Positions 31,681 through 42,922 of a stretch of DNA of 64,000 nucleotides are shown here, piece after piece. The notes under the pieces were generated by a model, which saw nothing but the letters and a program-made list of their open reading frames with translations, was not told the origin of the DNA and ran no database searches. Source of the DNA: Siderastrea radians (taxonomy: Eukaryota > Cnidaria > Anthozoa > Scleractinia > Rhizangiidae); NCBI GenBank assembly GCA_964017195.1, contig OZ024892.1, forward strand, positions 20,018,889 to 20,082,888, given 5' to 3'. The position numbers and the translations under genes were made by a program. Every line of letters starts with the position of its first letter. Positions within the stretch are counted from its first letter, which is position 1.

Positions 31681-34600
31681 CTATAAGGGTGTGGCCGTGT
31701 TTGAGAAGTGAATGGAGGGTGACCGGTACTCAGGTCCGGTAATGTCTTCACATGGAATTTCCTCCTGCACAGGACAACCAATCTTTCTCCTGCACCAGTT
31801 ATAAAATGGCTCTAGCGATCCAGTATTTCCTTCGGGACCGAAGATCCCCAGAATAGTCGTGAAAAGAATTAAAGCGTATATAATTGAAAGACCAATGGTG
31901 CAAAACATGAAAATACCGAACTGAAAGAAGAAAAGGATTTTAGCAGCTAACATGAACACAGAAGCTCCCAGTGAGGTGCTCGCACCCGACAGCACCGAAA
32001 TGCCTACGTGACCTAAGGTGTCCCGTACTTTATCTCGGCGTGATTGCTTCTGGGATCGCACGTAACCGTCAGCAAGGTGAACTACGTAATCAACAGCAAG
32101 TCCAACTACCAGCGTCAGATTAAGAGACTCAAGAACTCCAAGCTTCCATCCAGCCAGCGGTATTACTCCAACAACACCAACAGTGATGCAAGAGATGATG
32201 GCTCCGCATAGCAGACCCACTAACCAGTTTGACGTCATCACTACCAGTAACGAGATGGCCAGTCCCAGTCCCAATAGAATACCTCGCACAGCAGTAGATG
32301 CTAGGACCTGGTAAAGGAGAACATTTCGCAATTGGACGTTGAGGATAAAACTGTAATAATGCATGTCTTTACTCATTCTCATTCCGACCAGTTTATTTAA
32401 TGATATGATTAGTAATCATACGAACCTTCTTGACCTTGAGCCAGTGCCATGCGTTATGCCCATTAGGAGTGGCTTGAAAGGCATTGTTGCATGAGGGAGG
32501 CATCGTTTTAATCTAACCCAAAAGGAAATGAGAAGCAAGTTCGCATTTGAAAATATCACATGAGATAAGGCTCCGTTTGTTCCTAAGCCGATTTTAGCGC
32601 TTATCCTTTTTAATAAATTAAAAGTCACCAGAGATTAATGCTTTCCCTCTTTTGGAATTACTCAATTAAAGAGGGAAAGATACAAAAACTTTTACATAAT
32701 AAGCCATTTCCGAATTGTCTTCAGCCTCATTATCAAAGCGAGGCCTGGTGGACAACTTTTCATATGAAAATGAGTTGCACGTGAATGAAAACTCATTTTT
32801 ATATGTAAGGTTGTACGACAGTCCTCACTTTGGAAATTAGGCTAAAGACAACTCGGAAATGGCCTCTTAGTTCAATAAGAAGTGTAATTCTGAACTCAAA
32901 GTAGTTTACACTAAACGTGAACTACCGTAATCGTGCTTAAAGTGCCACTGGGACCAGAATTTTGGTATTCCATGTTTTTACATTTTCGAACATAGTTTGT
33001 GGTTCTTAGTCACCATGCCAAATTTCAACCTATTACGACGACTAGAAGTAGCTTTTTTCGGACGGTTTTTGTCGAGATTTTGCGGGCGCCATTACTTGCC
33101 CTTGTTCCGGAAGCTGGCTTGCGAATGAGCGGAAGTGACGTCAGAGGCTCACCTCAAACCTAGTGCCTTCACATGGTTACTTCCCACGGAAAAGTAAATT
33201 GTCCTCGAGGAAAGATTTCTTGCCAACTGTTTGTTGCACGACTTTGAAATCTTCCTTGCTACGGCAGTAATGACAGGTAGCACTTGTGTTGTACAATGCT
33301 ACAACAATAAATCCAACCACCGAGCTGGTATTTTGCTTCATTGAAGCCCTGCTAGCGGACCCGCAATGGAAAAAAGGACAATGTTCGTACTCACACAGTG
33401 CGAATTTCAACCCGAGAGGCATTTTGATCACTTCACGGACGAGTTTTTCCAGAGGGCTGTTCATGTCGCAAGATCCCAGAGGTCGATCATGTCATTGCCT
33501 ATTCCAACTATATGGAAAAAAGAACTGGAAAAAAACATTATCTGCGCGAACAAGACGAAAGGTAACTTACCTAATCTTATATTATAAGATTAAACGCAGT
33601 TGAAGTAATAGTTTGTTTCCTTTTCAACGCATCCACCATTGTGCAAAACTCATTTTCTTTTAACGTATTTTGAAATTTATTATCGTCGTGGAAAACCTTT
33701 TCAGTTCTGCCGTCTGCTAGCGCGAAGATCCTCGGCGAATGCAATCCTGACCGCCGTGATTAAGCTGATGTAGTTTGTACTGCTTATCTTTTCCTTTTTT
33801 TTAAATTCCGCGTGTGTTAATTTCAGAGCAGTAATCGCTTAGAAGCATGGACATTTATTTTATAACATACCATCCTGAATGTGGAGAAACTTTTCTCTCT
33901 TTAGTCCCTGACGGTGAACAGTCGGTTGACATTATGGTTCGGGCAGTAGCGAAACTTACGTTAGGTAATTACAACCTAAGAATTGAAAATGGAAGACATT
34001 CCACCCCTAGACTTCCTGAGCATCTCAGAATTTGTCAATGCTGCAGCTCAAATGAAGTTGAAAACGAAATACACTTCCTCTTATCTTGCAATAGATATGA
34101 TGCAATTAGAAAATCTTAATGGAAGATATTATTAGTAATATTCCGATTTCGATTCTTAAAATTGTATCTCTCTTAAATAGCATTGACGCTTTCACTTGTA
34201 AAAAATAAGAATACTTCATTTACGAAGCTTTTGCATTAAGAAATGGATCAATAGACACAGGAATTGTAAATTAATCGATTTTGCAACTTTTTTCTTTCTC
34301 TTTTCTATGTGCAATGGCATTTGTAATTGAGAATGCAAATAAAATGTTGCTGTTGTTGTTCGATCAGATCGTCGGTGCGTGGAAATTGAAGTTGGGAAAA
34401 ATATCACACGCCACTATTTGCCTAAGGGTTTAACAATTTTATTTCTTTTACCTGTCATAGCAATCTTAGTAAATGAACTACTAAGAAAAATGATTAAATA
34501 TCAAGTTATTATTTTTACGTAGCGAATAAGGCAAGCGAAAGCTTCGTTTCCTCGGTGGTCTGCATGTTGTTGTTGAGCAGCGGAAAATTTTCCTTGTGGC

Positions 34601-37600
34601 TCTTAATTTTGACTACAAATATTTAGATTCCGGTCACACAAGGCCTCCAGTTCTTGAAAATTAGGGTTTTGATTTATTTCACTTCTTTCGGCTCAGAAAA
34701 AGAATTCTATAAAACTGTTTAAACTATTTAGCAGCGCCAAGCACTTGTGTTTGTAATGTGTTGAGTGACCACTGTACTATGATAGACACGATAAGCTGCC
34801 TGCCAACTGACTACAACAATTACGGTTTTTCAAGAAAGTTTCCCACACTATGGCAAGAATGGCCAAAAATATCAATGCTTTTTTATAATATATAATGAAC
34901 ATATACAACGGCAGACAAAGTATCGCTTCTTTTATTTTCTCCCACGCCAACAGTATAAACATCGATCGACCCATGGTTGAGAATTCGCGAGCATCAAAGT
35001 CTAAAGTTTTCATAGGTGTTTTGTCTAAATTTCCACAGCTTAAAAGATCAATTCTTTGAATAGCCATGTCTATTTTGCTACAGGTTTACAGTGGATAACA
35101 GTTACACAACCTACCTTGGAATGGACAACTTTATGATCGCTGGATAGCGGCTGAACAGCTGGCTGGATAGCGCTATCCAAGCTTTGAACAACCGAGATGA
35201 AGCGATAAATTTTATCCACCGGACAGCGACTTATCCGTTGAAAAAGAGTTATCCACTTTTTGAGCAACTGGGGCCTGAACTACAATCATTGTCTAAGTAT
35301 ATTTCGCTCATGTTTTGAACTCCCGCCAAATAACTCAAATAATATGGCGAGAAAAAAAGCTTTAAACAGTTTGTTGACAAGATTACTAGTTGAAACCTCA
35401 CATCAGTTCTTACATCGTACGGTAAGAAAAATTCTTCATTTGCCGAATGAAACGAATCCTCAGAGGCTTCGGAAGGTAAAGACTGTTCCGAATCGTAGAA
35501 ATACTCTTCGGAGGTTTCGCAGTCGACGGTAGACATCTTCAGTCAAAACACAAGGAAACGCGACTGAGGTGAGCCTCTGACGTCACAAGCTATTAAATTG
35601 CGCAATCACCCAGGAACACGTTTTCAGTAATGGCGGACACATTTTACGCGACTTTGGAGCTAAAAAATATTAGGATGGAAGGTTTGTTGTTCAGTTTTCT
35701 GGGGAAATATGAACAAAACGCGATATTCTGCAACAGAATTTGGCGGAAATAAACCTATGAATTTTCGTCCCAGTGGCACTTTAAGACAAGACGGCTCGTG
35801 ACAGACGATAAGAGTACAGCACTTCAGTAAAAAGAGAAACAAAAAGTTTCCAAATAATATTACAAAGTAATTTAGCATTTAAAGTAAGCTACAATAAGCC
35901 TTGTTTTTGTCAAAACAAAATTTCCAAAATTTTGCCTTGAACAGCGCATGTGATACTTAATTAAAATTTATATATGATCCTTAGACTTCCTGAATGCAAG
36001 TCTGGAGTGAGTTGTTTCATACAGGCAGTAAGTACCCCCATTTGCATTGAGGGACGGTTTTCGAACAAATGTACAGGATAGGTGAGTCTACATCAAAGTG
36101 AAATTAAAATTTCAAAGTAATCATCAAATGCATTTTTATTTGTGCCTGGCATACCTTTTGTTGTACAAAATTTTCCCAGTGATTGTAAACTTTCAGACCC
36201 TCAGTTTGTCCAGTCTTGCTCAGAACCATAGTCGTGTTCACAGCCACCGAAGCAAACAAAAGTCTGTTCCCATACTCGCCACCTGAAAGCAAATTTATGT
36301 TCGTTCGTCTGCTATCACTACAGGGAACTTGTTTTACTATGGATCAAAGACCATGAAAGAATACCCTCGCACAGAACAGGTTTGCAATGCAAGGCGCGTT
36401 TTGATGGGAAGCTTTCAATATGGGTCCGTTAGGAGGGGCCTACAAGATTCGAGAGTTGAGTCTCAAGTTGAGTCTCTCAAACTGACTCGACTCGAGAGAC
36501 GCAAAACTAGGCCTGCTCACAACTAGTGAGTCTTTCCTGGAACTTGTTCCGTACTTGGAAGAATTTGTAAGTGCTTTAGCTGGCTTTGGTTTCATTTCTC
36601 TTTTTTGTGCTCCACTGGAAATACAGAGCAACGAACCGCGTTTCCATAAATCAACTTTGACTTAAAGGTTTAGGAAAACTCGGTTTTTAAAAGAAATTTC
36701 ACAAAGCAGGAGCTTGGCTGAGCTTGGACAGAAGCTGGAGACTGTTGTTCGCTCTCAATGGCTATCGACTGGGTCGATCTCTCGTCGCGAGTTTACTTGG
36801 CAAAACATTGGTCATTACTTTAGTGGTTTTTGCTTATGCGCAGTAAACAAAGAAAAATCACAGGCGACGTTTCACATTATCTTTTTCTTTTCTCTGCGGC
36901 GGTTAAACGAGTGGCTGGTCTGCGCAAATGATTTTATCATCGACATGTTGCCTTTGGTAGGACTTCCATGTCATTTTTGCTTTCAAGAAATAAGCATTAA
37001 AGTCGTCAATATTGGACATTTGTGACGTTACTTCTATACGAAACCAAAAAAGAATAAGTTCTCAAATTTTGCACTCAGATCAATTGCCACTCCTACCTTC
37101 TTATAAAACATATTACTGACCTTGATAGTTTGGCATTGTGGAGGGGTCGGTGGGGTCCATTGATCCACCCAACAGCCCTCCGTACGTGTGATAGTCAGAT
37201 GACGTCAGAGACTGATTGGCATTTGTTAGCCAGTATCCCAGTATCGCCTCAAAATATCTATCGTACATGTCACCAACAAGAGTTATGTTAAACAGCTGCG
37301 GGTTCCGAGCCATTAGCAGGCGTGCGTCGTCTTCACGGGTAGGAATGGTGAACACAGTGTTGTTGGAGTATTTGGGTTTGTTTGCTTCATTCTACAGCAA
37401 AGGATTTCGAAAATGAGAAATGAATCAGTAGATCAAGGCTGTCTGCAGCTCAAGAAATGTCTTATCCTAACACTCGGAAAGCTACAGATAACCATACTGG
37501 GAGAGAGTGCACGAAACTCTTAAGTTATTAAAGATCTAGTTATTTATCTTATTTACATCAGCTCGAACGTCTCCTTGGAGGCCAGGAGCACTTTGTTGTG

Positions 37601-40600
37601 GTATATGGGTTCCATGGTAAAATTAAAGTTTACTGCTACTACAACTACTACGGTTTGAGTCTGGTTCTAATGTTGCGTTTTTTTTAGACTTAACCTCTAC
37701 AGTAGTCCTATCATCCACGCGTATAAACAGGTGTATAAATAGGGAATGGCAGACCAAAATGCGTGAAGCTAAACCAGGGCCCGGATTCACGAAAGCTCTG
37801 CTAAGTTAAGAAGAATGGTAAGTAAACCAATCTTACGCAACGTAATGTAACGTATTCACTTTTAGCCGTGTGATATGTGTAAATTAAACACTAATTTTCA
37901 TATCCGTTACACTCGTGTCGAAACATGTCTGGGAAGTTAAAAAAAAATGTCGCTTTTTGAAGATTTCTGTATTTGTGCTGCTGTCTCGACCATTTGGATC
38001 AATCCTGAGCATTGTTTTCTTACAACAGGCTATTGTTTTCCAACAATACATCAGACACATGAATGCCCTTGTTTAAACGGGTTCATAGCCATCTCAAGCA
38101 CTGAGAAGTCCAATGCATGAGATTCTCAGAACAAAAAGGCGGTCGGTTTTTGTACAAAAAGTACCGTTTACCTGGAGATACTCGCTCAATCTTTCCATAA
38201 AACATTGAATTTCTGGTTCTCCAGTGATGGCGCTGCGTCTTATTCTCAAGTTGTTGATTTGGTGCTCTGGTAAGTTCTTTAATTCTTGGCAAAACTCCTT
38301 CGTTAAAAGAAAGAAAAAAATGTCGCTGAGCTTGCAACGTTTTCTTACTGATTTAGTGCCGACTCTGGGTTTATCGTCCAAATAATCGCTTGTGCGTCAA
38401 AGGTGCTTTTTTGCCCTATATTGCTCAATAATACTGCACGTAAGAGTGGAAGGGGGCGGAAGAAACAAGTGTAGGCGACCAAATATTTCAGATGTGTAGC
38501 CCAAATAACAGCCAATAAGAAGAGACAAACCAAAAATAGTCAAACGGACGGAAGAGAACGGATAAGAAATGAAATGGTTGATGTCATGACAATATAATTA
38601 CCAGTAAGGCTTCTTGGCACTCTGTCGGGTTGAGATCAAAGCTTGTATCAAACACAGTCAACCCCTTGCATTTAAAGTCTGTAAAGTGGCATGAGCTGCG
38701 ATCCTGCTTTTTCAGTCCCCAGATGATGTTCACTTCAACCACGTCATCCTCCTGACTCGGCCGAAACGCTGAGCGCCGTAAGCGCTTTATGATGTACCAG
38801 TTGGTGCCCGGACCCCAAACGTCCACCTGCCAGGAATTTCGTAATGTCATAAAGTTATGCAAAGTCTATGGGGAAAATAAGAGTTGCCTCGGCCCTGAGG
38901 CTAGGTGCTCATAAGAATACGAGACGCTCCTGGGCGCCTTCTGTAACTTGGCCATTCTTACCAAAATGTCTTTACTAGTGTTCAACGGAAACATTTTTAA
39001 AGTTTAGTACAAACGAGAAAACGAGAACGAAAGTCCACTTGGCGACTTTTGTGCTCCCTCGACGAGTTTGAGTCTTTTCCAATTTTTAGTCAATTTCAAA
39101 ATTTGTTGGCGTCGACGGATGTTCACACTCAGTCGCTGTCGTTATTCCTAAAAAAAAAAACGGTTTTTCAACTCTTTGAATCCCTCGATTCTAGTTCAGG
39201 TTTATTTTAGCTTTGGTGACAAAAGGTCTTACTCAAGGTGGTTAAGAATTGCGATTGGGTGAGTCATTCATCAAAAGTACAGAATACACTCTTACAAGTT
39301 CAAACATGGCAATCTTAGGGAATAAAAAAAACTTCTATAGTCACGTTAATAGGTTAACTTCGTCAGTATTTGGCTAGTTTTACAGTCCAAGTAAAAAAGG
39401 AAATCGATTGTTTTCAACTTGTTCCATTCCCTCATCGCCAACTTTTTTTTAGTTAAACGATTATGAATGCCTGCAATACATAAAAACATGAACAGACAGT
39501 TTGTCATGAAGATAAGGAAACCCTTGAATAAGATAATTTGCTTTAGCTTAAAAGTTCTTTATTAAAACATAAAACTTTAAAAATAGCATATGATACCTGG
39601 TGCATTTAACAAATTGATCTGTCCATCGCAAACAGAGTGCAGCTAATTTCACCGCAGTTTTCAACGTTCTTTTTCTCCTCATGGTGGTGGGTGGTCCTCA
39701 TTAATAATGCAATACCTTGTTTTAATGAAAATTTGAATAATTGCTTTCTTCTTCAGGATCAGCAGCTCGAAGCAGCTGTCTTGATAGTTTGCTTTTCCTG
39801 TTTTTGAGACGTTGTTCTATATAAATGGATAATTATCGAGACATATGTGGGCTATTTTGCTGTTAAAGATTGAGTTTCTTTTACGTTAACACTCTTATCT
39901 TTGGCATAATTGTCACTGGAAAGGTTCCAGTGAAATTTATTGAGATTAGGATTTATGGCCAACTTGAATGCAAACCTTACCGCAACATGGTCAGTAAAGC
40001 CAGCGGGAAAACAACAGGATTTCCACTCCACAAAACAAAGATTCTCTAGAATGACATGAACACGGATCAATGAATTGCTTAAAAGTGGTTAAAATAGAAA
40101 GGTTTTAGCTGAAGGAGTTTTGTTTTATTATTGAAGCTGGCATGTCAATCTTGTGCAGAATGTTGTTTATATAACATTGGTTTCTTGGGTGGCGAATCCG
40201 ACCTAAACGCGCCAAAATAGGGACATCATTTATTAATGTCAGATTCTTCTCGAGAAAAATTTTATGTTTCAGTTTCGAGAAATGATATTTGCGATTCTTC
40301 AATGTGAGACGAAAGAGAGACAGGAGGCATATTTGCTCCAGGAGAAATTAAAAATCAATAGCGTATCCAATTTAACAGCTATATTCAAAATTCGGAAAAG
40401 AACAATTAGGCGATGTTGAGCGTGTTTGCCTACAGTCAAACATAGTGTGATATTCTCATGTCAAATATCAGGAAAAGAAAATCGCTTTCCACAGCGTACT
40501 CTGAATTTCTCAGCATTATAGAGCATTTCGAAGAAAACTACTGGATTCTAGTAGAAAACATTTGTGTTATCTTTCTTCGAATTTTAACTTGAAGGGCCCC

Positions 40601-42922
40601 ACTGAAAACTGCTAAGGCGAGCTGGTTTCTATTGATTACTGTTACTATTATTGAAAAAAGTAAGTCAAATGTCGGAAGTTTTCTAAAAGCACTAGCGCCG
40701 GATCAAACTGAAGATAAATAGATCGGCTTAATATTTTAAAGAAGACTAACGTAAAATATGCAGTCATATTGAATCTCGACGAATAATTAATGCAAGTCAT
40801 CAAACAATCGTTAAACGGTAAAACTCAACAAGGAGCTCCTTGATACGAAAAATACTGTTAATAACTTTTCAAGCTTTTTTATTTATTATACAGTCAACTC
40901 TCACCTTGCAGACACCTCGCTATTACGGACAGCCCATTATTACGGACAGCAGCCGAGGTCCTGGATAATAAGAAATTACTGAAAACAACTCCCTACTAAG
41001 GACGTTCCCTATTACGGACACCAAATCTTGGTTGCGATGGTGTCCGTTATATTGAGAGTTGACTGTACGAAGGGTAAACAGCTTCAAAATATAAATGCGA
41101 AGTAACATTCTTCATAACAATTTTAATTCTAGCATTGGTAAATAATTACAGAAACAGTTACCAAATAGTCAAAAGCTGCAGAACTAATACCCATTGATAG
41201 AGTGACTGTTTAGGTGTCACTTACCGGCTCTTCATCAGGGGCGAGCTGCGTCGCAAACCCAATCGATACACAAAGAAAAACCAGAAACACTCCTAAGATA
41301 ATCCAACGTATTGTCCTGTGTGCGATGAAAGTTTCAAAGAACCTCTTCTCTAGAAACTTGCTTACAACTTTGCTGGGTTCCACGAATTTGTCAAGTTCTC
41401 TTTCCTGGTCCTCAGCTATGTCACCCTGGACGATATCCTCTCTGCGCGAGGTTATGGCTTGCCAAGCTTTTAAATCTCCAAAGCAATGCCAGCGATAATC
41501 CTTCCAATAGAACTCGTAGGTTATTATAACGGTGGGAAAGAAAATGATTACAGAGCAATAGTTTACGAAGACAAGCAGCGCCGAGAATATGCCGAATGTG
41601 GACACGCCCAAGAGGGGTGAGAACACACTGGTTATGAACGCTACTATGGTGGTGAAGGAGGTAGTAAACATGGCGCTAGCAGCTCTGCGATATACAAATG
41701 ACATTCTTGATGCAAGGTTGCGAAATGAGTGTGATTCCGAGGCTTTCCATGTGTCAATGAAAACAAAAACATCATCTGCGCCTATTCCTAAGATTATAAA
41801 CACCGAGAGTACGTGAAAAATTCCAATGTAACGACAGTCCAAAAGAACTCGGTAAATTAAATTGGCGCCGAAAAAGCACGTGAGTATACTAAATACCGCC
41901 CAGCCCGTTATCCAGAGCGATTGAGTTTGAAACAGCATAAAGAGGAAAATAAAAGTAAAACTTGCACCAGCCAAAAGAAGATCATAAATAACCTGCTGGG
42001 AAATGGCATTAAAAAATAAAGCTCGCAAAAAATAATAAAATTTCATGGCGCCGATTCCTTGTTTGAATTTCTCGTCCAGTAATTCAGCAAACGCGTCACT
42101 AGCAAATAACTGAGCCTCGTTCCACTGTTCATCGACTCTGTCTTCAGTGTTCTGGAATCCCTTGAGGGGATAACCGATGTAAAATAACGATCTAGTGTAT
42201 TTAGATTTCACGGGCTTGTTGTTAGTCGAATCGATCACCGCGTGCTTGTCTAGATGAAAGTCGAGGATTGCTCTAGTGTTATTCATCGAGTTAGCCAGCC
42301 GTAAAATCCCTGTAATGTTCTCGAAGTCGGGATCAAACATCTCTGGATGAATCAATCTATAACTGCCGTCAAAGAAACGTATAATTGACAAGGGTGGTTT
42401 ACAAAGGCCATTTTCTACGATTTGACAAAGGCGCTGTTGATATATAGAATTGTTGAATATTTCTGACTCGGCGTCCCGGATTGATTTCAGATTGTCTTTC
42501 GTGAAGGTGCTGCCATCCTTCGCCTCGTACATCAGCTCGAGCGCGTCATATTGAATCGACCGTTCGCGCTGAATTCCCACGGATGTTGGGTTGATATTTA
42601 CTCGCGAATCTTGCCGGGCGAATTTCCAGGCGTCCGCGCGAAGCTTGGTCACATCGTTCTCGAGATTTAAAGGAACTTGAGTAAAATCGGTCGGCAAAAT
42701 ATCATAGCCCCAAAGATACAAAGACCCGGTCACCAAAAGTAGGACGAAATGAGCTCCGAGGGTTAAACCTGTCGATAATATTCAAAAAATAAGAGTCATC
42801 CACCTGTATATTAAACAAGATCAATTGACAAAAAATGTTTAGTAGCAATCCGTAATTCTAAATCACTTACCAAAACAGAATTTCGGACTCTGAACTAGAA
42901 ATCGAAAAATCCAGGCAGCCAT
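31681..42922 (-). CDS. Dispatched-like RND/sterol-sensing-domain protein, gene 1 (downstream copy)
   Basis: Eight exons assembled by hand: 42922-42871, 42768-41225, 38826-38602, 38297-38172, 37391-37121, 36282-36155, 32512-32426 and 32307-31681. All joins are GT-AG and in phase, giving 1019 residues. Layout: short N-terminus and TM1 (about 19-45); first luminal/extracellular domain (about 45-265); a sterol-sensing-domain-like five-helix bundle (about 270-435) with GIGADD at 345-350; charged cytosolic loop; TM7 (about 504-526); second extracellular domain (about 533-810) with QDRSSCHFTDFKC; then the last helices with GLAVD at 880-884. The GxxxDD and GxxxD motifs in the fourth and tenth helices are the ion-coupling signature of the RND superfamily. 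GADD rather than GVDD favours Dispatched over Patched. Known Dispatched proteins release lipid-modified Hedgehog from producing cells; this substrate is inference here. At about 1020 residues it is shorter than vertebrate DISP1. Intron 6 holds a Kolobok-like element. Confidence 0.88.
33270..33530 (+). pseudogene. degenerate THAP-like transposase N-terminus
   Basis: An ATG at 33270 begins STCVVQCYNNKSNHRAG, resembling the start of a THAP zinc finger (C-x-C, N-rich loop). An in-frame TGA interrupts it near 33335. The rest of the frame (FQPERHFDHF, LPIPTIWKKE) only loosely fits the CysHis and xPTIF portions. Identification is tentative and rests partly on the TTAA-flanked element around it. Confidence 0.3.
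33900..34365 (+). pseudogene. 5'-truncated LINE fragment with 3' tail
   Basis: The frame up to the stop at 34117 encodes LGNYNLRIENGRH, LRICQCC and EIHFLLSCNRYD, the CCHC-type zinc motif at the C-terminus of several non-LTR retrotransposon proteins. About 240 bp of 3' UTR follows, ending in an AATAAA-like site and a (TTG)n tail near 34340-34362. It is nested in the Kolobok-like element. Confidence 0.72.
35080..35275. mobile_element. MITE with GGATAA/TTATCC subrepeats
   Basis: Read on the minus strand from 35275 it begins GGCCCCAGTTGCTCAAAAAG and carries repeated TGGATAAC, GGATAAGT and GGATAGCGCTATCC motifs. The TTGTTCAAAGC half is near 35185. It is nested in the Kolobok-like element. Confidence 0.6.
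35414..35536 (-). pseudogene. acidic first exon inside the Kolobok-like element
   Basis: ATG at 35536 and 41 codons, rich in Ser, Glu and Asp (MSTVDCETSEEYFYDSEQ...), ending at a strong donor CGAT|GTAAGA at 35414. It points inward from the right terminus, convergent with the THAP-like frame. No following exon was found. It may be the start of a second transposon gene or a captured host exon. Confidence 0.4.
40891..41065. mobile_element. 175 bp pogo/Tigger-like MITE in intron 2 of gene 1
   Basis: The left end CAGTCAACTCTC and right end GAGAGTTGACTG are exact inverted repeats flanked by TA on both sides (40889-40890, 41066-41067). CAGT...ACTG ends with TA targets are typical of mariner/pogo non-autonomous elements. 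Internally TATTACGGACA occurs three times. Confidence 0.85.

Larger units (their letters stand above)
32941..35780. mobile_element. Kolobok-like TIR element inside intron 6 of Dispatched-like gene 1
   Basis: The left end AGTGCCACTGGGAC and right end GTCCCAGTGGCACT are inverted and flanked by TTAA on both sides (32937-32940, 35781-35784). Subterminal TGACGTCAGAGGCTCACCTC (33136-33155) is repeated inverted at 35564-35583. It is 2840 bp long. TTAA duplications together with a possible THAP-like N-terminus suggest the Kolobok superfamily. The interior is decayed and contains a LINE fragment, a GGATAA-rich MITE and an antisense acidic exon. Confidence 0.68.

Noticed and set aside
32310..32382. N-terminal 'MRMSKDMHYY' extension of the last exon of Dispatched-like gene 1
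   Set aside because: The paralogue's exon begins at the equivalent acceptor (VLVQSAV / VLASTAV), so the extension is intronic.
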